Numbered from the stretch's first letter, positions 18,159-25,720 are shown. The stretch: DNA of 64,000 nucleotides from Nostoc sp. UHCC 0702 (GCA_017164015.1 CP071065.1:6849501-6913500), one strand, 5' to 3'. Notes: generated by a model not told the origin, from the sequence alone. Numbers and translations are program-made.

Positions 18159-19193
18159 ATGGTTCAAGAACGGACGTTGCCTACATTTAATGCTACCACC
18201 ACCCAGATTACTAAAGAAGAAGGGTTACGGTTGTACGAGGACATGACATTAGGGCGCTTCTTTGAAGATAAATGCGCCGAAATGTACTATAGAGGCAAAA
18301 TGTTTGGTTTTGTCCATCTTTACAACGGACAAGAAGCTGTTTCTACTGGTGTCATTCAGGCAATGCGCCCAGGAGAAGATTTTGTTTCTAGTACCTACCG
18401 TGACCACGTTCATGCTTTGAGTGCGGGAGTACCAGCAAGAGAAGTGATGGCAGAGTTATTTGGCAAAGCCACAGGCTGTAGCAAAGGACGCGGTGGTTCC
18501 ATGCACATGTTCTCTGCCGAACATGGGTTGTTAGGTGGCTATGCTTTTGTCGCTGAAGGTATTCCGGTAGCGGCTGGTGCAGCTTTTCAAAGTAAATACC
18601 GCCGAGAAGTTTTAAAAGACGAAAAAGCCGACCAAGTAACAGCTTGCTTTTTTGGTGACGGTGCCGCTAACAACGGTCAATTTTTTGAAACTTTGAATAT
18701 GGCAGCTTTATGGAAACTGCCGATTATTTTTGTGGTAGAAAATAATAAGTGGGCGATCGGCATGGCTCACGAACGTGCTACTTCTCAGCCAGAGATTTAC
18801 AAAAAAGCCAGTGTGTTTAACATGGTAGGCGTGGAAGTAGACGGAATGGACGTGCTAGCAGTGCGTGCCGTAGCTATTGAAGCAGTCGCCCGCGCCCGCA
18901 CTGGAGAAGGGCCGACATTAATTGAAGCGCTGACCTATCGTTTCCGGGGACATTCTCTGGCAGACCCAGATGAACTGAGAAGCAAAGCCGAGAAAGAATT
19001 TTGGTTTGCTCGTGACCCAATTAAAAAGCTAGCTGCTTATCTTCTAGAACAAAATCTGGCAGATGAGGATGAACTGAAGGCGATCGAGCGTAAAATCCAG
19101 GATGTAATCGACGATGCGGTGAAATTCGCCGAAAGTAGCCCTGAACCAGACAAAAGCGAATTGTATCGCTTTGTGTTTGCGGAAGACGAGTAG
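18159..19193 (+). CDS. pdhA: pyruvate dehydrogenase E1 component, alpha subunit
   Basis: 344 residues from the ATG at 18159 (MVQERTLPTF). The frame is open 11 codons upstream, but cyanobacterial PdhA normally begins at this methionine. It carries the thiamine-diphosphate motif GDGAANNGQFFETLNMA through VVENNKWAIG (around residues 166-195), the substrate-channel SKGRGGSMHMFS segment and the phosphorylation-loop-like RFRGHSLADPDELR. It decarboxylates pyruvate with the E1 beta subunit (not in this window) to feed acetyl-CoA synthesis. It stands alone here, as is usual in cyanobacteria, where pdh genes are scattered. GGGGACT repeats follow the stop. Confidence 0.93.
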   Translation: MVQERTLPTFNATTTQITKEEGLRLYEDMTLGRFFEDKCAEMYYRGKMFGFVHLYNGQEAVSTGVIQAMRPGEDFVSSTYRDHVHALSAGVPAREVMAELFGKATGCSKGRGGSMHMFSAEHGLLGGYAFVAEGIPVAAGAAFQSKYRREVLKDEKADQVTACFFGDGAANNGQFFETLNMAALWKLPIIFVVENNKWAIGMAHERATSQPEIYKKASVFNMVGVEVDGMDVLAVRAVAIEAVARARTGEGPTLIEALTYRFRGHSLADPDELRSKAEKEFWFARDPIKKLAAYLLEQNLADEDELKAIERKIQDVIDDAVKFAESSPEPDKSELYRFVFAEDE

Positions 19194-19196
19194 GTT

Positions 19197-19318
19197 GGGG
19201 ACTGGGGACTGGGGACTGGGGACTGGGGACTGGGAAACAATCGAGTTTATGCAAATTAGTGTTTCTTCCTAATACCCAATCCCCAATACTCAATCCCCAA
19301 TACCCAATCCCCAGTACC
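19197..19318. repeat. (GGGGACT)n heptamers and CCCAATCCCCAATA repeats
   Basis: Five copies of GGGGACT at 19197-19232, then tandem CCCAATAC/CCCAATCC units to 19318. The two blocks can pair loosely across the spacer. Confidence 0.75.
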
Positions 19319-19338
19319 TAAACTTAGGACTAAAATTT

Positions 19339-20208
19339 GTGTTTACCATTGCAGTTGAAGAACAACAATACAAAACCTACATCCTTTCTGATGAAACTGC
19401 GGGTTCTCAACTGGAAGTAGTGCCGGAACGCGGCGGTATTATTACTCGCTGGCGCGTCCAAGGGCAAGAAATTCTCTATCTCGATACTGAACGTTTTGCT
19501 AATCCCGATTTGAGTGTTAGAGGCGGGATTCCGATTTTGTTTCCTATCTGTGGGAATTTACCAGACAATACCTACACTTACAACGGGAAACAGTACACTC
19601 TTAAACAACATGGCTTTGCCCGTGATTTACCTTGGGAAGTAACTGACCAAGTGACCCAGGATAAAGTTAGCCTTACTCTCGTCCTCAATAGCAACGAGCA
19701 GACAAGGGCAGTTTATCCTTTTGATTTTCAATTAACTTTCACTTACGAACTCCAAGGTAATAACCTAGAAATTCGGCAGCAGTATAAAAATCTGTCGTCT
19801 ACAACTTTGCCATTTTCTAACGGTTTCCATCCCTACTTTGTGGCAAGTGATAAAACTCAGCTAGAGTTTGAAATTTCTTCCCAGGAATATCAAGACCAGA
19901 GAACCAAGGAAATTCATGCTTTTAAAGGTAATTTTGACTTTAACCTGGATGAAATTGACGTTGCCTTTAAGCAGCTAACTAGTAAATCTGCTGCTGTGGT
20001 AGATAACAGCCGGAAGTTAAAGTTGACTCTAGATTACGGCGATGACTATCCGATTTTGGTGTTCTGGACACTCAAAGGCAAAGATTTCTACTGTTTGGAA
20101 CCTTGGAGCGCTCCCCGCAACTCTTTAAACACCGATGAACATCTAACTGTGTTAGAATCAGGAGCCAGCTACACGACATCTGTACGGTTAACGGGAAATT
20201 TTTTCTAA
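19339..20208 (+). CDS. aldose 1-epimerase-like protein
   Basis: 289 residues from a GTG start. It has the galactose-mutarotase fold pattern: VVPERGGIITRWRVQG near the N-terminus, GGIPILFPICGNLPDN, the LKQHGFARDLPWEV box holding one catalytic-type histidine, FSNGFHPYFVASDK with the second, and a C-terminal LEPWSAPRNSLNT. The HGFARDLPW and EPWSAPRNSL motifs match the YeaD/D-hexose-6-phosphate epimerase-like branch. It would interconvert anomers of a sugar or sugar phosphate. It lies 145 bp after pdhA, but repeats separate them, so joint transcription is uncertain. Confidence 0.85.
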   Translation: MFTIAVEEQQYKTYILSDETAGSQLEVVPERGGIITRWRVQGQEILYLDTERFANPDLSVRGGIPILFPICGNLPDNTYTYNGKQYTLKQHGFARDLPWEVTDQVTQDKVSLTLVLNSNEQTRAVYPFDFQLTFTYELQGNNLEIRQQYKNLSSTTLPFSNGFHPYFVASDKTQLEFEISSQEYQDQRTKEIHAFKGNFDFNLDEIDVAFKQLTSKSAAVVDNSRKLKLTLDYGDDYPILVFWTLKGKDFYCLEPWSAPRNSLNTDEHLTVLESGASYTTSVRLTGNFF

Positions 20209-20238
20209 ACCCCTTTACAAAACTACAAGTGTTGATGC

Positions 20239-20244
20239 TATAAT
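20239..20244 (+). promoter_or_regulatory. -10 box for tRNA-Lys
   Basis: A perfect TATAAT 25 bp before the tRNA. A TTTACA at 20214-20219 could be a -35 box with a 19-bp spacer. Confidence 0.5.
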
Positions 20245-20269
20245 GGCAAAGTTGCCAAAGCAAACAAAA

Positions 20270-20341
20270 GGGTCGCTAACTCAACGGTAGAGTACTCGGC
20301 TTTTAACCGATTAGTTCCGGGTTCGAATCCCGGGCGACCCA
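20270..20341 (+). tRNA. tRNA-Lys (UUU)
   Basis: A 72-nt cloverleaf: acceptor GGGTCGC/GCGACCC, D-arm ACTC/GAGT, anticodon stem CTCGG/CCGAT (outermost pair mismatched), loop CTTTTAA giving anticodon UUU, T-arm CCGGG/CCCGG with loop TTCGAAT, discriminator A. CCA is not encoded. It marks the left border of the accessory island that follows. Confidence 0.95.
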
Positions 20342-20964
20342 TAAAATAATCAAAGATGCTCGCGCTATGCCGTAAAGATGAAGGCAGAGGTGAGCTTTGT
20401 TGTGAGTGAGAAGCTTGAAGAAGCGATCGCTCCAGGGAATTTTGGAAGAGAAAATGATCGCTGGCGGCATTTTATGCGATCGCCAATTGATGGAACTTCA
20501 ATTTAATGATTTCGCAAAAGAAAAAGTTGCCATTATCTGACTAGAGAATTGAATCAATAAATGTAAATAATTTTACAAATTTGCATAAATCTCTCATCTA
20601 GATCTAAATCAGTTGAAATCGACTTGAGTACGGTTAACGCCGCAACTCGGTTGTATGCAGATGAAAACTGGTCAACTCCTTAATTGACTGCAAGCGTTTG
20701 TCTATATTTTTGTTTGAATTGAGATCACGCTGACACAATGGAGAGGGCGATCATTTATCTTCGCTCTTCTTTTTGATTGTGGTAAGTGCGACCGTTCTTT
20801 TTGATTGCACAAAGGCGATCGCTTTTATTTTTCTAAGTGCGATCGCTTTTTATAAGGAATCCCCGGAGGCGTAGTGTGTGTAGTGCTGTAATACTGAGAG
20901 CGATCGCCCATTCATCAGCTTGTTGTGGGTATGCTTGTATTGCCCAGTAATTATAGTTAAGCAA
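20342..20964. other. non-coding stretch after tRNA-Lys, rich in HIP1 sites
   Basis: Several HIP1 octamers and partial copies (e.g. near 20422, 20478, 20816, 20839). I see no ORF with coding character. I looked for a second copy of the tRNA 3' end here and up to 26.9 kb, as an integrated element would leave, and saw none. Confidence 0.4.
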
Positions 20965-21258
20965 ATGAGCTTACCACCAATTGTAGAAGACCCTAAAAAC
21001 CACCTACGACAAATGATGACTAGTTTTAGTGAGCGAACGTGGTCAGCAGGATGGTGTTCTGGTCTGGAATTCATTCTCTGGCGTCAAGTCAGAGAATGTT
21101 CAGAGGATTTGACACTAAGAGAACTAGCTGATTTCAACTTTTGCGCTGGACTAGCCGGCGGTTGGTGGATGTGGGATAAATTTCAAAAAACAGAAGTTTT
21201 TGTGCCCATAGAAAAATGGCTAGAAGTATTTACATTTACACAGCAAGGAAATAATTAA
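20965..21258 (+). CDS. hypothetical protein, island gene
   Basis: 97 residues from the ATG at 20965 (MSLPPIVEDPKNHLRQMM). The ribosome site is weak. It is a small soluble protein with many tryptophans (SAGWCSGLEFILWRQ, GGWWMWDKF). I do not recognise it. The nearby genes are phage-like and on the other strand, so it may be an accessory gene of the island. The frame is open 15 codons further upstream, but without a better start. Confidence 0.45.
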   Translation: MSLPPIVEDPKNHLRQMMTSFSERTWSAGWCSGLEFILWRQVRECSEDLTLRELADFNFCAGLAGGWWMWDKFQKTEVFVPIEKWLEVFTFTQQGNN

Positions 21259-21309
21259 ACTTCTGTTGGTGGCTCCTCTTCAGGACTGTTCTGCTAGAGG
21301 TGAATCCCC

Positions 21310-21615
21310 TTATTCCCGGTCAGTTTTAGCTTGTATGAAATAAGCTTGAATTCTGAGCAGTTCCTTATCAGTGGCATTAAAGCGCTCGTCAATGTCGTCG
21401 AAGCCATGAGCGATCGCCTCTGACATTTGCTTTAAATTGTTTTTGAGATGCTCAAAATCTCGTTGGGCTGCATAATCTTTTTTAGCAGCTTCAGCTGCAT
21501 TCTGGGTAGCTATATGTTTATCGTAGCGAATCTTATTGATCCACCAGACAATCCAGCCAGAAGACGCAGAAACCGAAGCCAATAAAAAACCTGCCATATT
21601 AGCATCGAATTTCAT
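21310..21615 (-). CDS. small membrane protein with coiled-coil tail
   Basis: 101 residues. An N-terminal membrane segment (AGFLLASVSASSGWIVWWI) is followed by a charged helical tail with heptad character (AEAAKKDYAAQRDFEHLKNN, then EAIAHGFDDIDERFNATDKE). Size and layout resemble small phage holin-associated or tail-lysis accessory proteins, but I cannot name a family. It is the last gene of the minus-strand run, 14 bp after the stop of the preceding frameshifted gene, and has no clear ribosome site, which suggests translational coupling. Confidence 0.5.
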   Translation of the reverse strand: MKFDANMAGFLLASVSASSGWIVWWINKIRYDKHIATQNAAEAAKKDYAAQRDFEHLKNNLKQMSEAIAHGFDDIDERFNATDKELLRIQAYFIQAKTDRE

Positions 21616-21629
21616 TGTTATTAATGTGA

Positions 21630-22005
21630 TTACTCAGAATCATCAATGATTCTATTAATAGATATTAAAGTCTTGCCTAAAAACTGATAGGGAAAGAATT
21701 CTAATTGAAACCTACCCTGTCGTGGAAAGTGAATTTGATAATTCTTAGCCAAATTAATCACTTGAGAACTGGCAACCAGCTTACCTGGATAATCAATCAA
21801 AATCTGGTCTAACTTGCCAGCAGAACTATAGTTTTTTGCTGTTTTTGGGTGGTTTTCTAGTCACAGTCGCATCAGGTACAATCTTAAAGCCAAGTTTCTC
21901 GGCTACTGACCTCAACATATAAACATATTGAGATTTTGCCCCTTTACCCTGACCTTGACCAGATTTAAATAAGACTGTGCATCTTGGGCCTAATTTTCCT
22001 GCCAT
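21630..22005 (-). pseudogene. hypothetical island gene split by a frameshift at an A6 run
   Basis: The first part starts at an ATG (22005) behind an AGGTGAG ribosome site and gives 59 residues (MAGKLGPRCTVLFKSGQGQG, then SQYVYMLRSVAEKLGFKIVP) before a TAG at 21826-21828. The next frame is open across that point and continues to a TAA at 21630-21632 (SAGKLDQILIDYPGKLVASS, then NLAKNYQIHFPRQGRFQLEF), with no start of its own. Removing one A from the run of six A's just before the TAG joins the two into about 123 residues. It may be a mutation, a sequencing error or slippage at the A run. The function is unknown. Confidence 0.5.
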
Positions 22006-22048
22006 TATCTCACCTGCCTATCTATAAATTAATTGTTGACAGTTTAAA

Positions 22049-22414
22049 TTAGAGATAATCAATAGCTTTAATGGTGACATCGCCATTAGCAGCAGCAGTT
22101 GTAAAAGGAATATTGCCCGATATAGAAGCGCTTCCAGCTTCTAGGTCTATGGTGATCTGAATGTTGTTTGGCTGGTTTTCAACAGGGGTTACAGCCTTTT
22201 CAGCCGCAGACAAAAGAGATGCCGTTTCAAAAAAAGCTGCAACAATGTTAGTAGAAGTTAAATCACCACCACCATTAGTAAAAGCTGAATAAGTAACGCC
22301 TAAGTAGTCACTGGCTACAACTTTAATGGAACCGTCTGATTCGATATTAGGAACAATAGGAATCGTACCAGCAACAGCAATAGTACCCGTGTCAAAGCTA
22401 GCAGTAGTAGACAA
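22049..22414 (-). CDS. repeat-domain protein, distal half of a split gene
   Basis: 121 residues if started at the TTG at 22414. The frame is in fact open back to 22507, where it meets the TAA that ends the upstream gene in the same frame. Two similar halves are visible: ...AFFEVCRALDAAENT...NLSTTASFDTGTIAVAGTIP...VVASDYL and ...AAFFETASLLSAAEKA...ITIDLEAGSASISGNIPF...KAIDYL. It is thus a duplicated ~65-residue domain. Without the TAA it would be the C-terminal part of the 22508-23065 protein. No ribosome site precedes the TTG. No known family is recognised. A structural role (phage-tail type) is only a guess. Confidence 0.5.
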   Translation of the reverse strand: MSTTASFDTGTIAVAGTIPIVPNIESDGSIKVVASDYLGVTYSAFTNGGGDLTSTNIVAAFFETASLLSAAEKAVTPVENQPNNIQITIDLEAGSASISGNIPFTTAAANGDVTIKAIDYL

Positions 22415-22507
22415 ATTTCGTCTTGCTGGTAGTCCAGGGTTAGCACCATTGCGTGTATTTTCAGCAGCATCTAAAGCGCGGCAAACTTCAAAAAAAGCTT
22501 GGGGAAG

Positions 22508-23065
22508 TTAGGTAGATTTCAGGCTGCCATTGTTTCCGGGGTCAAATGTACTCATCTTGGTTTCGTCGTAAATAATGTAATCACCGTACTTATATGCTTT
22601 TATAGCCGGGAAAAGCCCCAAATTAGAGGGAATAAACTGAGTTAGTTTCTTTGGCCCTAGTGTCGAAGAAACTAACTCAGTTGATGAAACTGGGATAACC
22701 AAACGGTTATTAACAGTAACGACGCTCAAAACCAAACGCTCTAAAGCTGCGTTTATAGACGGCGGAAACTGATCAATAGCTGCACCCCAATCGGTATTGA
22801 TACTGTTGCCAGACGGTGTAATAGCTGCTTCAGCAATTTCATTATTATTTTTATTGTTAAGAATTGATTTTATTGGAGTAGTGGGTAAAAAAATGTACCA
22901 ATTTTTCTTCCACTTAAAACCTATTTTGATTCCCTTAACAAACAGCTTTTTAATCACCCGCAATAAATAGATATCTGAATAATGCATTAACTTAGAAAAA
23001 GTGATTAACTTAATAGCTAAACGCCCATTGATAACAAATATATCATCAAATGTAAGTACTCTCAT
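22508..23065 (-). CDS. hypothetical island protein, proximal part of a split gene
   Basis: 185 residues. Its ATG overlaps the stop of the upstream gene (ATGA, 23062-23065), a sign of translational coupling. The N-terminal part is basic and hydrophobic (MRVLTFDDIFVINGRLAIKL, then KKLFVKGIKIGFKWKKNWYI). The rest is polar (AALERLVLSVVTVNNRLVIP, then SSTLGPKKLTQFIPSNLGLF) and ends GNNGSLKST at a TAA. Reading on in the same frame gives the duplicated domains of the next ORF with no gap, so one 339-codon gene interrupted by a stop is likely. I do not recognise the family. Confidence 0.55.
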   Translation of the reverse strand: MRVLTFDDIFVINGRLAIKLITFSKLMHYSDIYLLRVIKKLFVKGIKIGFKWKKNWYIFLPTTPIKSILNNKNNNEIAEAAITPSGNSINTDWGAAIDQFPPSINAALERLVLSVVTVNNRLVIPVSSTELVSSTLGPKKLTQFIPSNLGLFPAIKAYKYGDYIIYDETKMSTFDPGNNGSLKST

Positions 23066-23535
23066 CCCTTATTCCTTAGCTTCTTGCTCCAGGTAGGAGC
23101 CTTATCTTTTTGTCCATCAGCAAAGAATTGACACAAAACGGGAATAACGGGTACTTCTTTAAATCCATTGTAAGTTTTAGTTACATTTGGTGGATTTTTG
23201 GATGATTTATTTAAAATCTCTGGATTAACATATCGCTTAAGTGCATTAATCACTCGGACACATTCAGTTTCATTAGCGGCGAAAACGATAATATTTGAAC
23301 CGTCTACAAGTGTATACACTCCCATGTAATCACCCTTTCTATAATTAGGGAAATTAGGCTTATGATTTTCGCCGAAAGCGTAATGAGGTAAATTCAAAGT
23401 CCAGCGACTACGCCCAATCTTGCCATTACCTAAATCCTCAGCATATTGAATAGCTAATTGTGGCTTCTGAGGGCTTCTACCTTTCCACCAATCGGGTACT
23501 GAAAGGTAAGCTTCAAATTCTTTGTTTTTAGCCAA
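23062..23535 (-). CDS. hypothetical island protein
   Basis: 157 residues from a TTG start (MAKNKEFEAYLSVPDWW). The frame is open further upstream into the end of the collagen-like gene but has no ATG or GTG there, so the true start is uncertain. The protein is a soluble alpha/beta type (LNLPHYAFGENHKPNFPNYR, then YTLVDGSNIIVFAANETECV) ending in a basic tail. It overlaps the next gene by four bases and belongs to the same transcript. No family recognised. Confidence 0.55.
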   Translation of the reverse strand: MAKNKEFEAYLSVPDWWKGRSPQKPQLAIQYAEDLGNGKIGRSRWTLNLPHYAFGENHKPNFPNYRKGDYMGVYTLVDGSNIIVFAANETECVRVINALKRYVNPEILNKSSKNPPNVTKTYNGFKEVPVIPVLCQFFADGQKDKAPTWSKKLRNKG

Positions 23536-23579
23536 ACATAACTCAGAATTAGCTTTAAATAATTCCTCATGTTCAGAAA

Positions 23580-23879
23580 TTATTGTGTTTGCATTACTGG
23601 CTGTTGACCGTCTCTACCATTACTTCCGGGTAAACCGCGTTGACCGTCTCTACCATTACTTCCGGGTAAACCACGTTGACCATCTCTACCCCCTAACCCG
23701 CGTTGACCATCAGTGCCAGGTAAACCTCGTTGACCGTCAGTACTGTTACGCCCATCTTTACCATCTCTGCCATTTTTCCCATCTTTACCGTTACGCCCAT
23801 CAACGCCATTTCTACCAGATGCCCCAGGAGTGCCGGGACGATTTCTTAATGCATTAACCCCCATTTGTAGAGCATTCAC
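23580..23879 (-). CDS. collagen-like Gly-X-Y repeat protein
   Basis: 99 residues from a GTG start. After a short head (MNALQMGVNALRNRPG) almost the whole protein is Gly-X-Y triplets (GRNGVDGRNGKDGKNGRDG, then GQRGLPGSNGRDGQRGLPG), a collagen-like triple helix. Such stretches occur in phage tail fibres and bacterial surface filaments. The upstream gene (predicted coiled coil) is in the same frame, separated by a TAA and two codons, so the pair may once have been, or may still be read as, one fibre protein with a coiled-coil trimerisation domain. Confidence 0.7.
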   Translation of the reverse strand: MNALQMGVNALRNRPGTPGASGRNGVDGRNGKDGKNGRDGKDGRNSTDGQRGLPGTDGQRGLGGRDGQRGLPGSNGRDGQRGLPGSNGRDGQQPVMQTQ

Positions 23880-23885
23880 TAAAGT

Positions 23886-24296
23886 TTATAATTGCAATTG
23901 TCCATTTCTGAGTTCATCAAATAATTGCTTTAAAAACAACAAACTATCTACTAAATTTAAAATTTGGTCGATTTTGTTTAAAAGTCCGGAAACTGTAGAC
24001 ACTAACCCAGCGACAGTAGCCTGTAATTGAGCAAGTAAAGCACCTAAAGCAGCTAGAGCAGCTAAGCCAGCAGCTAAAGCTACAAGCAAAGCTTTTAACT
24101 CTTTCAATTCTCGCCGTACATCTTCAGCAACATTTAACGCCTCTCCCGCTCTACTGTATGCATCACGGGCTAAATGTAAAGCACCACGTGCTAATCTTCG
24201 AGCTTCTTCATCAACAGTATTCCTGTTAGAAAGCCTTGCAATTTCTGCCCTTAAGGCTGCTAATTCGGCTTTAACTTCTTGACAACAATCAGCCAT
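23886..24296 (-). CDS. alanine/leucine-rich coiled-coil protein, first gene of the island operon
   Basis: 136 residues from an ATG with a good AGGAG site. It has an amphipathic coiled-coil start (ADCCQEVKAELAALRAEIAR), a second helical charged stretch, then a long hydrophobic alanine/leucine segment (LLVALAAGLAALAALGALLA) and a final helical part. This layout suits an oligomerising structural protein, for example a tail-fibre or tape-like part. It heads the minus-strand run 24296-21310. The name and function are unknown. Confidence 0.55.
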   Translation of the reverse strand: MADCCQEVKAELAALRAEIARLSNRNTVDEEARRLARGALHLARDAYSRAGEALNVAEDVRRELKELKALLVALAAGLAALAALGALLAQLQATVAGLVSTVSGLLNKIDQILNLVDSLLFLKQLFDELRNGQLQL

Positions 24297-24315
24297 TGAT
24301 ACTCCTAACAGTATT

Positions 24316-24475
24316 AGTTAAACCCCTAATTTCTGCTGCAATTGATGCACAATCCATACAGCAGGGGGAAAAATCTATTAGTCTACGCTGGGCTGATAAA
24401 ATTCTGCGGTCGGCAGTCGAAAAAGCGGGTTTGGGGAGTATGAGAAGGTGTTTGTACGAGAAGCTAAGGGATTGA
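24316..24475 (+). pseudogene. possible tyrosine-recombinase fragment
   Basis: A plus-strand frame reads KPLISAAIDAQSIQQGEKSI, then SLRWADKILRSAVEKAGLGS, and closes at the TGA 24473-24475. The WADKILRSAVEKAGL segment resembles the stretch just before the HxxR box of phage-type integrases (...ADxxLRxAxxKAGL...STHSxRR). The catalytic HxxR and Tyr are not present. It would be a relic of the integrase of the island. The resemblance is short, so this is tentative. Confidence 0.3.
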
Positions 24476-24745
24476 GTGACGTTAGGTTAAGCGTCGGTTA
24501 TACTTATTGACCTAGATAAATAATTAATAGGTTAAAGTGCGATCGCCATGCTGTGCGCGATCGCTATTTTCTTCCAGGCTTATTGCAACTTATTTTCAAT
24601 CCTGCATTGATGCAAATCCTCATTGAAAAAAAAGCAGCATGTGTGCTGATTAAGAAAAACTTCGATTTATCAATGCTTCCAACTCCACGATCAACCCCCG
24701 CGCAGCCGCGCCAGGAGCTTGTTGGCTGCGGCCCATCGATGGCTA

Positions 24746-25390
24746 TTATTTATTGAGAATGCTTGAGAATATGGCAGCAGGGGAGATGGGGAGATGGGGG
24801 GGGTTATTTAAAACCAGCTTGTTTTGCTTGCTCGTAGGCTTAACTCCCAACTCCCGACTTTTGATAATTTTCTCAACCTCACTTGGGGTTGAACCATCTG
24901 CTAGAGCCAACTCCACCGCCGCCTTTCTCTGTTGCGCCAGGAGTGATTTTACATTGCCACCCCCAATGTGACAGTGCCGGATCTTCCTGCCCTCCATCCA
25001 GCAGTAGCGAAAGTATTTATGCTTTTTGGTGCCGCGCTGCACCCAATACTCCTCAACCCAGTGAGTGTGTTCGGGAGCAACTTGAATAACTGGTTTTTGC
25101 TCCCGAACACAAGGTGTAACAGGTGTAGCTGATTTTACTTGCTCCCGAACATAATAATTATGTTCGGGAGCATCGACTGTATCAGTTTGCTCCCGAACAT
25201 AAAAGCCATTGGGAACATATAACAGTGGTTCGTTTTCACCGCGCCCATAAACATGAATTCCTTTTCCATCAACAACTGAAGCGATTTTTCTTACCAAGTC
25301 CTGGGGTGAACAATATCGGTATTCTTTGCTAATTTTTTTTGTACTAGCAGCTTTGGCGCATTTATCTAACCAGTTAGTGTCTAGCTTCAC
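24746..25390 (-). CDS. hypothetical island protein with a motif-built linker
   Basis: 214 residues from a GTG start (MKLDTNWLDKCAKAASTKK). A TAA precedes in frame, separated by QSPQPGDWV, which also looks like protein. The C-terminal domain (YWVQRGTKKHKYFRYCWMEG, then RKIRHCHIGGGNVKSLLAQQ) resembles a domain seen in small cyanobacterial plasmid and phage proteins, possibly DNA-binding. The middle (about residues 60-120) is a hydrophilic linker in which VREQ (three times) and APEH (twice) recur: these are one 12-bp DNA motif read in its two orientations. The function is unknown. Confidence 0.55.
   Translation of the reverse strand: MKLDTNWLDKCAKAASTKKISKEYRYCSPQDLVRKIASVVDGKGIHVYGRGENEPLLYVPNGFYVREQTDTVDAPEHNYYVREQVKSATPVTPCVREQKPVIQVAPEHTHWVEEYWVQRGTKKHKYFRYCWMEGRKIRHCHIGGGNVKSLLAQQRKAAVELALADGSTPSEVEKIIKSRELGVKPTSKQNKLVLNNPPHLPISPAAIFSSILNK
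25068..25199. repeat. five copies of TGCTCCCGAACA in both orientations
   Basis: Exact 12-bp copies at 25068-25079 (reverse), 25098-25109, 25140-25151, 25161-25172 (reverse) and 25188-25199. The third and fourth form a perfect palindrome with 16-bp arms (TGCTCCCGAACATAAT) around one central base at 25156. The first and second form a 14-bp inverted repeat with a 16-nt loop. All lie inside a coding region and keep its frame. Confidence 0.95.
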
Positions 25391-25528
25391 CCAGTCACCA
25401 GGTTGTGGGGATTGTTATGCCCTTTCACTCCTTGGTAAAGCTAGACGAAACACTAACTAACAACCATGAAAAACTCTTAAGTTTCACACGATTTTAGTCG
25501 CCAGAGTCGAGAAAACGCGACATTTCCT

Positions 25529-25610
25529 GGGGATAAAACTAGCGGACTAGTGCAGCACTGCGGTGTTGTAAGGCACTCCTCGCCTTGGGTTCAACTCCCT
25601 TTTATCCCCA
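25529..25610 (+). tRNA. class II tRNA-like cloverleaf with extended acceptor stem
   Basis: Hand folding gives an acceptor stem of 9-10 bp (GGGGATAAAA with TTTTATCCCC), a D-arm ACTAG/CTAGT with a 4-nt loop, a third arm (C53-A57 pairing with T64-G68 in 255xx numbering, including one G-T pair), a 5-bp variable arm AAGGC/GCCTT with a 7-nt loop, and a T-arm GGG/CCC with the canonical loop TTCAACT. The anticodon loop comes out at 6 nt and has no regular anticodon, so this may be a pseudo-tRNA or a tRNA mimic. The base A25610 follows the stem, then CCC. It is not a standard tRNA. Confidence 0.45.
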
Positions 25611-25621
25611 CCCTGGATATT

Positions 25622-25655
25622 AGCCAGTAGCAATCACTGGCTACTGGCTTTCCCT
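25622..25655 (+). terminator. hairpin after the tRNA-like gene
   Basis: AGCCAGTAG (25622-25630) pairs with CTACTGGCT (25641-25649), followed by TTTCCC. It lies 12 bp after the tRNA-like element, so it probably ends its transcript. Confidence 0.5.
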
Positions 25656-25720
25656 AAACGGAGGTATAAAACTAGACGCAAATCAACCACAACATCACAA
25701 CAAAATGCACTTTTAACCAT

